From Oscillospiraceae bacterium (GTDB lineage: Bacteria > Bacillota > Clostridia > Oscillospirales > Ruminococcaceae), in assembly GCA_017521325.1 (NCBI GenBank), contig JAFXCV010000049.1, forward strand, positions 1 to 64,000: DNA of 64,000 bases, given 5' to 3'. Below are positions 27,006 to 35,934 of the stretch, piece after piece (positions within the stretch are counted from its first letter, which is position 1; the number at the start of each line of letters is the position of its first letter). The notes beneath the pieces were generated by a model, which had not been told where the DNA came from, searched no databases, and saw nothing but the letters and a program-made list of their open reading frames with translations. Made by a program: the position numbers and the translations under genes.

Positions 27006-27566
27006 ATGGATGACAATGAGATCATTGCGCTGTATTTTGACCGTGACGAAGCGGCGATTACCGAAACGCAGCAGAAATACGGTGCGTACTGCCGCACGAT
27101 TGCCGACAACATCCTTAAAAGTGCCGAAGATACGGAGGAGTGCCTGAGTGACGCCATGCTGCGGCTCTGGAATGTGATTCCGCCGCAAAGACCTGTGCGT
27201 CTGAAGCTCTTTCTTGCAAAAATCGTGCGCAATCTTGCCTTTGACCGCTACAAGCATCGGAATACCGAAAAGCGTGGCGGCGGTGAGCTTTCCGCCGTGC
27301 TTGACGAGCTTTCCGAATGCGTGGCGGATACGGCGGATGTGGAGGGCGAGCTGCAAAGCCGTGCCCTGCGCAGCAGTCTGAATGCCTTTGTAAGTGAACT
27401 TTCCGCAAAGGAACGCAATATCTTTGTGCGCCGTTATTTTTACGCAGATTCCATGGATGCGATTGCACGGGAGCTTGGCATGACCGCCAATTCCTGCTCG
27501 GTGACGCTGAGCAGAATCCGAAAGAAGCTGCGTTTGCATCTCGAACAGGAGGGATTTACAATATGA
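27006..27566 (+). CDS. ECF-type RNA polymerase sigma factor
   Basis: 186 residues. Region 2 at about 20-85 (ECLSDAMLRLWN; FLAKIVRNLAFDRYK) and region 4 HTH at about 130-182 (AKERNIFVRRYF; MDAIARELGMTANSCSVTLSRI). There is no region 3. AAAGGAGGG precedes the ATG. Its stop overlaps the next gene by 4 bp, the usual arrangement for a sigma factor and its membrane regulator. The regulon and inducer are unknown. Confidence 0.92.
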   Translation: MDDNEIIALYFDRDEAAITETQQKYGAYCRTIADNILKSAEDTEECLSDAMLRLWNVIPPQRPVRLKLFLAKIVRNLAFDRYKHRNTEKRGGGELSAVLDELSECVADTADVEGELQSRALRSSLNAFVSELSAKERNIFVRRYFYADSMDAIARELGMTANSCSVTLSRIRKKLRLHLEQEGFTI

Positions 27567-29404
27567 AACGAGAAGATTTGTTTGAAGCCGTCGGCGATCT
27601 CGACGAAGCTTTGCTGGATGAAAATGTAACGGAAGTTCCGAAAACACGCAAATTCCGCTGGGTTCTCCCCGTTGCCGCATGCCTTGTGCTGGCGGCAGGT
27701 GTCATTGCCGTGCCGCATGTGATGCGTGGGGGACTGCCGGTTGGAGATACGCCCGATTCGCCTGTCAGCCCTGTGTCGACGGATGTTACCTTACCTGTGC
27801 CAACGACGGATCTGTCGGTTTTGAGCGAGGATAATCCGTTCACGACGATGCAGGCGGATAAAATCGCAGGAGTAAAGGTCATGTATACGGTGAAGGGCGT
27901 TAGTTTGGACTTGACTGAAATGCAGATCGAACAATTCGTGCAACACCTGTCAGAATTGAAGATTGTCGGCAAGCAGACCGAATTACTATTTGGCGATACT
28001 GTCACCTTTGAAATCACCTGCAAGGATGGCACAGTCCATACACTGAGCCCCGGACTCTATGTAATGGAAAACTATGAGTCATTGATGGAATTCGGAAGTA
28101 CGTTACTCGGAATGAACGAGCCGCCCGTCATTGAGGGCAATCCCTTTCTGACGATGGAGGCGCAGGAGATTGCGCAGATGTCCGTGGAAATTGAGTACAT
28201 GGGAAAGGAAGAACTCGAGAAATCCGAAATTTCACAATTCCTTGACCGTGCAAGACTCACGCCATTCACTCGTCAAAGCAATCAGACGCTTGACAAGGGC
28301 GCTTACATGCAGTGGTACATCACCAAGACAGACGGCACGGAACTGACGCTCTCCCTCGGTCAGCAGTCGGATATGGTCTATCTCAACGGTCAGGGTTATT
28401 TGGTGGACGGCACGATTCAGACGCTCGTGAAATACGGCGAATATCTGATGGGACAGGCAAGCACGGACATCACGCCCGATACCTTCCGCAAGCTTACCGT
28501 GGAAGATCTGCTTGTTGTCCGCCTTGGTTATGGCACGGAAGAGCTGGTGACGCTCGACCAAAGACAGGCCGCAAAGTTTCTGGAACTTCTGCAGGAACAG
28601 GAGATTGTTGAACGCAATGACGAAACTCCGCATGACGAAAAGTCCATGCATTTCCTGATCAATCTCAAGGACGGCTCAAAAATGGAGCTGTTCAATGGCG
28701 CAATCAACGGCACGGGCTATCGGCTTGCAGATCCGGCTGCACTGGAAACCTTTGCACACACAATGCTGCAAACGGAGTTTGCACCGACCACCTTTGAACT
28801 CCTCCCCCCGACCGAGGAATGGCTTGGAAATGTATATTTCGGCTCGGAATTCCCCTATCTCATCTACGGAAACGACGATTACTGCGTATTCACCGAGGGT
28901 ATGGACGGACTGTTCATCTTTGATTTCAACAAGGGAGAAATCACATTCTCCGCAAACATCACCGAAACCTTTAACAAGGCAGGCATTGCCCATGGTGCGG
29001 ATGCATGGAACGGCGTGGGGCTTTCCGCTTACAGGGAAAACGGCGAAATAAAGCTTCTCTGTACGGCAAGCACCGGCGGTGACGACACGGGAACCCGTGG
29101 TTTCACGGTGGATGTTGAGAACGGCACGCTTACCGAGATCCCCAATTTTGACCGGAACAACCTTGATTTCAACGTGTATGTCTACAATGTTCCCGCCGAT
29201 GGACTGCCCTATCTGTTCGGCGCAGCCCCCATTCCGCTGGAAGACGGCTATATCTGCTTTGAAAACAGCGGTCTGAACAACGACATACTTCCCTATCAGG
29301 GCAGCCACCTGCCGATGATCATGATCCGCAAGGTCAAGGGCGATGACGTGAAGGATTGGATTCCGTTTAAGGATGTCGTGCCGATCATCAAAAGCGGCGG
29401 ATAA
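27563..29404 (+). CDS. Membrane partner of the ECF sigma factor, three-repeat ectodomain
   Basis: 613 residues, coupled to the sigma gene by an ATGA overlap. A short cytoplasmic N-terminus (1-30) would be the sigma-binding part; one membrane helix (about 32-50) follows. Outside there are three divergent repeats of about 95 residues (about 90-185, 188-295, 298-400), each starting near NPFxTM/DTFRKL and containing a KDG/TDG turn, then a C-terminal domain of about 210 residues rich in aromatic and Gly-Asp turns, possibly a small propeller. No zinc-anti-sigma HxxxCxxC motif is visible. The anti-sigma role is inferred from position and topology only. Confidence 0.8.
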   Translation: MKREDLFEAVGDLDEALLDENVTEVPKTRKFRWVLPVAACLVLAAGVIAVPHVMRGGLPVGDTPDSPVSPVSTDVTLPVPTTDLSVLSEDNPFTTMQADKIAGVKVMYTVKGVSLDLTEMQIEQFVQHLSELKIVGKQTELLFGDTVTFEITCKDGTVHTLSPGLYVMENYESLMEFGSTLLGMNEPPVIEGNPFLTMEAQEIAQMSVEIEYMGKEELEKSEISQFLDRARLTPFTRQSNQTLDKGAYMQWYITKTDGTELTLSLGQQSDMVYLNGQGYLVDGTIQTLVKYGEYLMGQASTDITPDTFRKLTVEDLLVVRLGYGTEELVTLDQRQAAKFLELLQEQEIVERNDETPHDEKSMHFLINLKDGSKMELFNGAINGTGYRLADPAALETFAHTMLQTEFAPTTFELLPPTEEWLGNVYFGSEFPYLIYGNDDYCVFTEGMDGLFIFDFNKGEITFSANITETFNKAGIAHGADAWNGVGLSAYRENGEIKLLCTASTGGDDTGTRGFTVDVENGTLTEIPNFDRNNLDFNVYVYNVPADGLPYLFGAAPIPLEDGYICFENSGLNNDILPYQGSHLPMIMIRKVKGDDVKDWIPFKDVVPIIKSGG

Positions 29405-29428
29405 AAACAGAGAAACTACCCCAAAACC

Positions 29429-29556
29429 AAAGGGCGATGCACCTGCATCGCCCTTTCAGCTTGTCCAAAAACCATGGATTCTTAGCGGGTGTGGGTACGC
29501 AGTACCCACACAATATAGCCCCTCCCCCGTCGGGGGAGGGGCTGGGGCGGGGGCAG
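29429..29556 (+). repeat. Hairpin/G-quadruplex intergenic repeat, copy E
   Basis: Hairpin GGGCGATGC/GCATCGCCC followed by CAGCTTGTCCAAAAA, then GCGGGTGTGGGTACGCAGTA, TATAGCCCCTCCCCC and the quadruplex motif at 29532-29553. Lies between convergent genes on the mRNA strand of the sigma-partner gene, whose terminator is probably its first hairpin. Confidence 0.85.
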
Positions 29557-29596
29557 GCTTTGCGTCACTAATCCCAGAAAAAAGGACTTTTCTCCA

Positions 29597-30106
29597 TTAT
29601 TTCACAAAAAACGTCCACATCGCATCCCCCAGAATCGTGAGCATGCAGAGTGTTCCGATGCCCTGCACGAGCCACGAGGGGGCTTTCTCCTGAAATTTCT
29701 GCATCATCGGGTCAAGCCCCTTGATGAGCAGCAGGCTCATCATGCCGAAGATCAGGCTGCTTGGAAGAGAGATTCTCCCCTCAAAATCCAGCCACCAGTG
29801 GCTGTAATCCCAGAGCGATTCGCCGAAGATCCACTCAAGCAGGTAGGAGCAGACAAGCTCCAGTGCCGTTGTCAGAAGCACGCTCCCAAAGAATACCCAT
29901 GCCCAGTTCCTGCGCTTGCGAAACAGCGCAAGAAGCGCAAGTCCCCCGAAGCCGTAGATTGGCAGCAGCGGCAGCTGTAGCACGCCACGCTCCTGATAGT
30001 AGCCGTACATCATCCAATAGAGCGCCACTTCATACAGCCAGCCGCAAAAGCAGCAGATGGTGAATTCCGCCGCAAGACGGCAGATGAGGGTGTAGTTTTC
30101 CTTCAT
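29597..30106 (-). CDS. CmpB-like multipass membrane protein
   Basis: 169 residues, about five helices. The pattern CGWLYEVALY ... RGVLQLPLLPIYGFGGL ... LEWIFGESLWDYS matches the ABC_trans_CmpB family (formerly DUF1113). These are labelled putative ABC permeases, but no ATPase gene is nearby and transport is unproven. Located downstream of the ACT gene behind a CATGCCCCC/GGGGGCATG hairpin (30126-30150), so it may be read at lower level from the same unit. Confidence 0.85.
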   Translation of the reverse strand: MKENYTLICRLAAEFTICCFCGWLYEVALYWMMYGYYQERGVLQLPLLPIYGFGGLALLALFRKRRNWAWVFFGSVLLTTALELVCSYLLEWIFGESLWDYSHWWLDFEGRISLPSSLIFGMMSLLLIKGLDPMMQKFQEKAPSWLVQGIGTLCMLTILGDAMWTFFVK

Positions 30107-30125
30107 AGGATGCCTCCATAATAAG

Positions 30126-30150
30126 CATGCCCCCGTAAGTCGGGGGCATG
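30126..30150 (-). terminator. Hairpin between ACT-domain and CmpB-like genes
   Basis: Perfect CATGCCCCC/GGGGGCATG stem with a GTAAGTC loop. The tail on the minus strand (CTTATTATGG) is only partly U-rich, so it is a weak terminator or a processing site. Confidence 0.5.
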
Positions 30151-30154
30151 AATT

Positions 30155-30589
30155 TTAGCCAAGCTTTGCCAGCTCTTCGTCAGTTGCAAGGGTAATGCCT
30201 GCGTCTGCCAGAACCTGTGCAGCCTTTGCCTCGTCGTCAACGTGCAGCACGATATAAGCGCACTTGCCGATGATGGTGATGCATGCATAGAGGTAGTCGA
30301 TGTTGATTTTCGCATCGGACAGTACCTTGGTGATGACACCCAGTCCGCCCGGCTGATCCGGAATTGCAGCGCACATTACCTTGGTGATGCTCGACATCAG
30401 ACCCTTGGCACTGAGCATCTGCTGTGCCTTTGCACAGTCGCTGACGATCATGCGTACGATGCCGAAATCCTGTGTGTCTGCCAGAGACATTGCACGGATG
30501 TCAATACCGCCTTCTGCGAGAGTTTCTGTTACCTTAACAAGCTGCTCGGGCTTGTTCTCCATGAAAATGGAAAGCTGCTGTGTAGTCAT
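30155..30589 (-). CDS. Tandem ACT-domain protein
   Basis: 144 residues made of two ACT domains (about 4-68 and 72-138; QLSIFMENKPEQLVKVTETL and AAIPDQPGGLGVITKVL). These usually bind amino acids as small regulators. It is commonly found beside indolepyruvate oxidoreductase and phenylacetate-CoA ligase genes, as here, so it probably senses an aromatic or branched amino acid for this pathway. GGAGGAAAAGAC precedes the ATG. Confidence 0.9.
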   Translation of the reverse strand: MTTQQLSIFMENKPEQLVKVTETLAEGGIDIRAMSLADTQDFGIVRMIVSDCAKAQQMLSAKGLMSSITKVMCAAIPDQPGGLGVITKVLSDAKINIDYLYACITIIGKCAYIVLHVDDEAKAAQVLADAGITLATDEELAKLG

Positions 30590-30709
30590 GTCTTTTCCTC
30601 CTTTTTATGCCGTTTTTGGCTTATAATAAGCATTACTTTGGATTTGTGGTTTAAGCTTGATCTTGTGGAAATCAGTTTTCCATACTTCTGCCCAAGAATG
30701 TGATCCTTG

Positions 30710-30804
30710 CAATCCTAACGTTTTGCCATTGTGCCCCGTAGGGGTGCATTGGCAAAACGCCATGGGATTCCAAAGGGATGTACATCCCTTTGGCAGGGGG
30801 TATG
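30710..30804 (+). repeat. 95-bp double-hairpin repeat, copy 1
   Basis: Same sequence as 31551-31645 with a few mismatches. First stem CGTTTTGCC/GGCAAAACG capped by a CCCC/GGGG inner stem; second stem is the perfect 24-bp palindrome CCAAAGGGATGT and its complement. Placed between iorB and the ACT gene. Confidence 0.85.
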
Positions 30805-30821
30805 CAGAGTCCCCCATGGAA

Positions 30822-31400
30822 TCAAGCAGTAAACTCATATCCCAGAGCGAATGCTTTCTTGTTCATTTCTACAAACTGGGGTTTTACGAGCTGTTCGATG
30901 GCTTCGATCCACTTATCATACGCAATATGGAAGTGCTTTGCAAGCTGACCCATGAGAACGATATTGACTGCCTTGGCGGAGCCTGCTTCGATTGCGAGGG
31001 AAAGTGCGTCAAATGCTTCGAGCTTCACGTTCTTTGCACGCAGCTCATCGAGGATCTCGGTCGGATATTCCGCTGCACCTGTAATAACGGGCATCGGGTC
31101 GATGCGCTGTGTGTTGGTGATCAGCACGCCGTCTTCCTTCAGAAGGGATGCGTATCTTGCCGCTTCAATGCGCTCAAAAGAGATGATGTAGTCAGCTTCA
31201 CCCGTCTGAATTACAGGGGAATAGACCTTTTCGCCGTATCTGACATAGGTGATGACAGAGCCGCCTCTCTGGCTCATGCCGTGTACCTCGGAAACCTTGA
31301 TGTCATAGCCCTCGTTCATCAGTACTCTGCCCAGCAGCTTGCTGGCAAGCAGAGAGCCCTGACCGCCGACACCGCAGATGACAATGCCTTTTGTATCCAT
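30822..31400 (-). CDS. iorB: Indolepyruvate:ferredoxin oxidoreductase, beta subunit (IorB)
   Basis: 192 residues, gamma/beta-type subunit of 2-oxoacid:ferredoxin oxidoreductases: GVGGQGSLLASKLLG near the N-terminus, EVHGMSQRGG, and PVIQTGEADYIISFE. With IorA it oxidatively decarboxylates arylpyruvates to aryl-acetyl-CoA, reducing ferredoxin. ATG at 31400 with AAAGGAGTTAATACT upstream; an in-frame ATG 111 bp further out is rejected because it runs into repeat sequence. Flanked on both sides by the 95-bp repeat. Confidence 0.93.
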   Translation of the reverse strand: MDTKGIVICGVGGQGSLLASKLLGRVLMNEGYDIKVSEVHGMSQRGGSVITYVRYGEKVYSPVIQTGEADYIISFERIEAARYASLLKEDGVLITNTQRIDPMPVITGAAEYPTEILDELRAKNVKLEAFDALSLAIEAGSAKAVNIVLMGQLAKHFHIAYDKWIEAIEQLVKPQFVEMNKKAFALGYEFTA

Positions 31401-31550
31401 AGTATTAACTCCTTTACTGTGTGGTTTTATATGGGGGCTCTGTTCCCAACCGGAACCCGTCCCCTCTGCCCTGTGGGTTTTGTGGGGGTGTTGACGATGA
31501 ATGGAGAACACTGTTCTCCTTTATTTCCTGCCCAAAGAATGCAGTTCTTT

Positions 31551-31645
31551 CAATCCTAACGTTTTGCCTTTGTACCCCGTAGGGGTGCAATGGCAAAACG
31601 CCATGGGATTCCAAAGGGATGTACATCCCTTTGGCAGGGGGTATG
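31551..31645 (+). repeat. 95-bp double-hairpin repeat, copy 2
   Basis: Second copy of the 30710-30804 repeat, between iorA and iorB, in the same orientation. Followed by a further GGGGGA/TCCCCC stem at about 31643-31661. The presence of hairpins between subunit genes could set the IorA:IorB ratio by processing or partial termination. Confidence 0.85.
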
Positions 31646-31667
31646 GGGGACAGCGTCCCCCACTCAG

Positions 31668-33395
31668 TTAGTCAGTAATCGCACCAAAAGCACAAAGCTG
31701 TTCGCAAACTGCGCAGCCTACGCACAGTGTTGTATCAATGGCAGCCTTGCCGTTTTCCATATGGATTGCAGGGCAGCCCATCTTCATGCACTTCTTGCAG
31801 CTCTTGCACTTGTCGGCATCCACCTTTACAGGGGGCTTTGCCTTCACGGACTTGAGCAGCACGCAGGGACGGCGGGAGATGATCACGGACGGTTCATCCG
31901 CAGCCAGTTCTTCCTTGAGTGCCTTTTCGCATTCGTCGAGATTGTAGGGATCTACCACACGCACACGGTTGATGCCGAGTGCATGGCAAAGCTCCTCAAG
32001 GTTGATCTTTGTTGCGGGATCGCCCTTGATATTGTAGCCGGTGGTCGGATTCTGCTGGTGTCCAGTCATACCGGTGATGGAGTTGTCCAGAATCAGAACC
32101 GTGGAATTAGAGCCATTATACGCAATATTTGCAAGACCCGTCATGCCCGAATGCATGAACGTGGAGTCACCGATGACAGCCACAGTCCTGCCCTCTGTTT
32201 CTGCGCCGCCTGCCTTGTTGAAACCGTGCAGACCGGAGATGGATGCACCCATGCAGAGGGTGGAATCGAGTGCGCACAGGGGCGGTACTGCACCGAGGGT
32301 GTAGCAGCCGATGTCACCGAGTACAGTGATCTTGTTCTTTGCCAGAACATAGTACATGCCTCTGTGAGGACATCCTGCGCACATAACGGGCGGACGGTTC
32401 GGAACAACGGTATCTGCAGAAACGGAAGCCTTTTCAGGCATGCCGAATGCTGCCGCAATGCTCTTCTGGGAATATTCGCCAAGCGGAGTGAACAGCTCCT
32501 TGCCGATGCAGTCCACGCCGATATTCTTGCAGTGTGTTTCGATGATGCCGTCGAGTTCCTCCACAACATAGAGTTTCTCAACTGCTGCGGCAAAATCCTT
32601 GATCTTCTGCACGGGCAGCGGATGCACCATGCCGAGCTTGAGAACGCTTGCCTTGTCACCGAATACCTCCTTGACGTACTGATAGTTTGCACCGGAGGTG
32701 ATGATGCCGATCTTGGTGTCGCCCATTTCCACACGATTGATGGGAGAGGTTTCCGCATATTCTGTGAGCTTCGCCATTCTCTCCTCCACGAACGGGTGAC
32801 GGCGGATGGCATTGCCGGGCATCATGATGTACTTTGCGGGGTTCTTTTCATAGGGCTTTACTTCCGGAACCACACGCTCCTCCTGCTCTACAACGCTCTG
32901 TGCATGTGCAATTCTGGTGCAGATACGCAGCAGACAGGGCGTGTCGAAATTCTCGGAGATCTCAAAGCCGAGCTTTGCAAATTCCTTGCATTCGGAAGAA
33001 TCGGAAGGCTCAAGCATCGGCACCTTTGCGCCGATGGCGTAGTGACGGGAATCCTGCTCATTCTGGGAAGAATGCATGCCGGGATCATCCGCAACGCACA
33101 CGAGCATACCGCCCGTCACGCCCGTGTAGGACAGGGTGAACAGGGGGTCGGCAGCCACATTCAGACCAACATGCTTCATGGCACATGCGGTACGCACGCC
33201 CTTGAGGGATGCGCCGAAGGCAGCTTCCATGGCAACCTTTTCGTTGGGTGCCCATTCGCAGTACATCTCGTCGTATTCTGCGGCAAATTCGGTGATTTCC
33301 GTACTGGGTGTGCCGGGATAGCTGGAAACAACCTGGCAGCCTGCCTCGTACAGACCTCTGGCAACAGCTGCGTTGCCGATCATCAGTTCTTTCAT
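31668..33395 (-). CDS. iorA: Indolepyruvate:ferredoxin oxidoreductase, alpha subunit (IorA)
   Basis: 575 residues. N-terminal pyruvate:ferredoxin domain (MKELMIGNAAVARGLYEAG; SYPGTPSTEI), TPP-binding domain with GDIGCYTLG and GDSTFMHSGMTGLANI, and a C-terminal two-cluster ferredoxin domain (CKSCKKCMKMGCP and CVGCAVCEQLC, about 525-575). Oxygen-sensitive cytoplasmic enzyme. GCAGGAGGAAAACC precedes the ATG. In the paaK-DUF3592-iorA-iorB-ACT cluster it provides the oxidoreductase of aromatic amino acid catabolism or, run in reverse with the ligase, of aromatic amino acid synthesis from arylacetates. Confidence 0.96.
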   Translation of the reverse strand: MKELMIGNAAVARGLYEAGCQVVSSYPGTPSTEITEFAAEYDEMYCEWAPNEKVAMEAAFGASLKGVRTACAMKHVGLNVAADPLFTLSYTGVTGGMLVCVADDPGMHSSQNEQDSRHYAIGAKVPMLEPSDSSECKEFAKLGFEISENFDTPCLLRICTRIAHAQSVVEQEERVVPEVKPYEKNPAKYIMMPGNAIRRHPFVEERMAKLTEYAETSPINRVEMGDTKIGIITSGANYQYVKEVFGDKASVLKLGMVHPLPVQKIKDFAAAVEKLYVVEELDGIIETHCKNIGVDCIGKELFTPLGEYSQKSIAAAFGMPEKASVSADTVVPNRPPVMCAGCPHRGMYYVLAKNKITVLGDIGCYTLGAVPPLCALDSTLCMGASISGLHGFNKAGGAETEGRTVAVIGDSTFMHSGMTGLANIAYNGSNSTVLILDNSITGMTGHQQNPTTGYNIKGDPATKINLEELCHALGINRVRVVDPYNLDECEKALKEELAADEPSVIISRRPCVLLKSVKAKPPVKVDADKCKSCKKCMKMGCPAIHMENGKAAIDTTLCVGCAVCEQLCAFGAITD

Positions 33396-33544
33396 TGGTT
33401 TTCCTCCTGCGGCGAGTCGCCGCTGACATTCGCTGCCTTATGTGCGCCTTATGCGCAAAAGCGGCAGCAATAAGCTTCATGTTGATGATTGAACAAAACA
33501 GGATAAAAAGACGTCCTGTTTGTATTCTGTTTCTGTAGAATATG

Positions 33545-33592
33545 CCCTTAAAAAACGATTTTTTAAGGGATTGCATTCCTCAAGCGGAATGC
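33545..33592 (-). terminator. Two hairpins between DUF3592 gene and iorA
   Basis: CCCTTAAAAAA/TTTTTTAAGGG (33545-33569) and GCATTCC/GGAATGC (33573-33592). The first could terminate the upstream gene in part. The remaining 150 bp before iorA contain a short GGCGAGTCGCC stem and nothing else recognised. Confidence 0.5.
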
Positions 33593-33606
33593 AGGGACAA
33601 AGTTTC

Positions 33607-34320
33607 TCACAAATCAATCACGGACGCAGCCGGATTCTGCTGATTGTAATAAAGCCACATGCTCTGCCCCGCATACTGCGACACAGTCTTTCTTGTTGTT
33701 GTTCTGATGGTCACGGGCATTCCCGTATCGGGTGCATTGAAGGTGAGGGTAATGGTTTTCTGATAGACACCATTTCCGCAGGCATTCTCCTGAATGTCGT
33801 CGATCGTGCCGAGGATGTGGTTGCTTTCCCGATACAGCTTCAGCTTCCTGCCGCCGATGACAAGCGTCGGAATGGCAATTGCACAGCCGACCAAAACCAG
33901 AAGCACGATCGGAATGGCGTAAAACAGATTGTTGACAAGGGCGTTTGTTTTTGAGAAATCAAGCTTTAGTTCCTTTGTACGGGGATTATACAAAACCTCA
34001 ACAATATCCCCTTTTTTGGCAAAGGGATCACCCTCAACGGAGCCTGTGATTGTTTCGCCTTCGTATTCAAAGCGGACATCCGCAACAAAATTCGTGGCAG
34101 TTCCTGTTCTCAACTGGTTCTTGTGTCTGTACTGAATCGTTTCTTCATAGGTGCGGGTGTCCTCGACCGTTGCTTCAAGCAGTACATAGCCGTGGGTATC
34201 CTTCTCCATGCTGAATTCTGTGGCTGCCATTACTGCCAGAAACGCAGCGATTCCGAAAAACACAAGGGAAAAGCACAGGAACCCGACCATAATGCGGATG
34301 ACAGATCGTCGTTTTTTCAT
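33607..34320 (-). CDS. DUF3592-type membrane protein
   Basis: 237 residues: membrane helix near the N-terminus (about 10-33), an extracytoplasmic DUF3592-like beta domain (VEDTRTYEE ... FEYEGETITGSV ... VLYNPRTKELKL), a second helix (about 133-155), and a C-terminal repeat of the same beta pattern. Function unknown. Between paaK and iorA with a 12-bp gap to paaK, so it is cotranscribed with the arylacetate genes, but a role there is not evident. Confidence 0.75.
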   Translation of the reverse strand: MKKRRSVIRIMVGFLCFSLVFFGIAAFLAVMAATEFSMEKDTHGYVLLEATVEDTRTYEETIQYRHKNQLRTGTATNFVADVRFEYEGETITGSVEGDPFAKKGDIVEVLYNPRTKELKLDFSKTNALVNNLFYAIPIVLLVLVGCAIAIPTLVIGGRKLKLYRESNHILGTIDDIQENACGNGVYQKTITLTFNAPDTGMPVTIRTTTRKTVSQYAGQSMWLYYNQQNPAASVIDL

Positions 34321-34332
34321 GCAGTCCTCTGC

Positions 34333-35637
34333 TTACTCCTCTTCGTTCCTCTTATCCACAATACGCTTTGCCTTGCCCTCGTATCTCTGGATGGAACGGG
34401 GTGCAACGAGCGTGACCTTTGCCTGAATGCCGAGAACGGTTTTAAGCTTGAATGCCGCATCCTTCTGCAGGCGTTCGAGATCCGCAAAGTTCTCCAGAAG
34501 TCCCGTGTCATTGATCTCAATGCGGACTTCCAGATAGTCGGTGTAATTCTTTCTTGTCAGCACCAGCTCATAATGCGGTGAAATGCCGTCGATCGTTGCC
34601 AGAACGCTTTCGATCTGGGACGGGAACACGTTTACGCCACGGATTTTGAGCATGTCGTCGCTTCTGCCCTGTACCTTTTCCATGCGGACATGCGTTCTGC
34701 CGCATTTGCAGGTATCATAGTGCAGACGGGTAATGTCCTTGGTACGATAACGCAGCATCGGAATGCCTTCCTTGGTGAGCGTTGTGATCACAAGCTCGCC
34801 CTTTTCACCTGCGGGCAGTACCTCGCCCGTTTCGCTGTTGATGATCTCCGGCAGGAAGTGATCTTCCGCAATGTGCAGACCGCAGCGGTATTCGCATTCG
34901 CCCGATACGCCCGGTCCCATCAGTTCGCTCATGCCGTAATTGTCGGTTGCAAACAGCCCGAAGCCCCTTTCGATCTTGTCACGCAGCGCATCCGTGCAGC
35001 CCTCGGAGCCGAACAGACCGATGCGCAGTTTCAGTTCCTCGTTGGAAATACCCATGTCATGCGCAATCTCGCTCATGTACATCGCATAGGACGGTGTGCT
35101 GATAAGGACGGACGCACCGAAATCCTTCAGGATTTTTGCCTGCTTCTGGGTGTTGCCGGAGGAGATCGGAATGACAGAGCAGCCGATCTTTTCCAGACCG
35201 TAGTGCAAACCGAGTGCGCCGGTAAACAAGCCGTAGCCGAAGGAGATCTGTGCTACATCCTCATCTGTTACGCCAACAGCGGTGCAGAATCGTGCAACAC
35301 AGTCACTCCAGTTGTTGATGTCGTTTCTGGTGTAGCCTACAACAGTCGGATTGCCCGTTGTACCACTGGATGCATGGATTCGCACGATTTCCTTAAGCGG
35401 AACAGCAAACAGACCGTAGGGATAATTGTCACGCAGATCCGCCTTTGTGGTGTAGGGGATGTACTGGATGTCGGACAGGCACTTGATCTTGTCCGCCGTC
35501 ACGCCTGCCTCTGTGAGTCGTTTGTTGTAGAACGGTACGTTCTTCATGCAGTAATCCACAAGATGTTTCAGACGTTCAAGCTGCAGGGCTTCAATGTCCT
35601 TGCGGTGCATGGTTTCGATGTCTTTCTGAAAAAACAC
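34333..35637 (-). CDS. paaK: Phenylacetate-CoA ligase-type enzyme (PaaK)
   Basis: 434 residues, an AMP-forming arylacetate:CoA ligase. Seen: P-loop SSGTTGNPTVVGYT, SEGCTDALRD, YGMSELMGPG, and the C-terminal domain ending with VAPRSIQRYEGKAKR. Start: a GTG at 35637 is chosen because GAAGGA lies 6 bp upstream and the protein then begins MFFQKDIETM like its family; the ATG at 35655 has no ribosome site. Paired with IorAB it activates or releases arylacetates as CoA esters. First gene of the cluster, behind a near-consensus promoter. Confidence 0.94.
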   Translation of the reverse strand: MFFQKDIETMHRKDIEALQLERLKHLVDYCMKNVPFYNKRLTEAGVTADKIKCLSDIQYIPYTTKADLRDNYPYGLFAVPLKEIVRIHASSGTTGNPTVVGYTRNDINNWSDCVARFCTAVGVTDEDVAQISFGYGLFTGALGLHYGLEKIGCSVIPISSGNTQKQAKILKDFGASVLISTPSYAMYMSEIAHDMGISNEELKLRIGLFGSEGCTDALRDKIERGFGLFATDNYGMSELMGPGVSGECEYRCGLHIAEDHFLPEIINSETGEVLPAGEKGELVITTLTKEGIPMLRYRTKDITRLHYDTCKCGRTHVRMEKVQGRSDDMLKIRGVNVFPSQIESVLATIDGISPHYELVLTRKNYTDYLEVRIEINDTGLLENFADLERLQKDAAFKLKTVLGIQAKVTLVAPRSIQRYEGKAKRIVDKRNEEE

Positions 35638-35719
35638 GATTCTTCCTTCTTTCATGTTATTTTTATGGTGCAGCATCTCCGTTCATGCAAAGATGCGTAT
35701 ATTTTGCACGATTATACAT

Positions 35720-35748
35720 ATTATAGCATTTTTTCCGGATGGTGTCAA
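35720..35748 (-). promoter_or_regulatory. Sigma-A promoter of the paaK-ior cluster
   Basis: Minus strand: TTGACA (35748-35743), 17 bp, TATAAT (35725-35720); both perfect. Confidence 0.85.
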
Positions 35749-35872
35749 GCATATTCAATCGGCAAAAAAATACCGAAACCGCAGAATACGGCGAAAAATT
35801 GAGGAAGTGACGGAGTAAATCACGCTGCGGAAAAGTTTTGAAAAAACTATTCCATTTTCCGCTGAAATCTGG

Positions 35873-35878
35873 TATAAT
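35873..35878 (+). promoter_or_regulatory. -10 element of the flippase gene
   Basis: TATAAT at 35873 with only a weak TTCCAT at 17 bp upstream (35850-35855), about 57 bp before the start codon. Confidence 0.45.
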
Positions 35879-35934
35879 AGAAATGAGGCGCTCAAATCGC
35901 CTTGCAACAACATTTTCAAGTAAGGATGAATGAT

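Noticed and set aside
29597..30106. Assigning the CmpB-like protein as a genuine ABC transporter permease
   Set aside because: The family label is historical, and no ATPase or binding-protein gene is near.
30772..30795. 24-bp perfect palindrome as a single operator site
   Set aside because: It is part of a repeated 95-bp element found twice, so a site specific to one promoter is unlikely.
34333..35676. ATG starts at 35676 or 35655 for paaK
   Set aside because: Neither has a ribosome site; GTG at 35637 has GAAGGA at proper distance and yields the family N-terminus.
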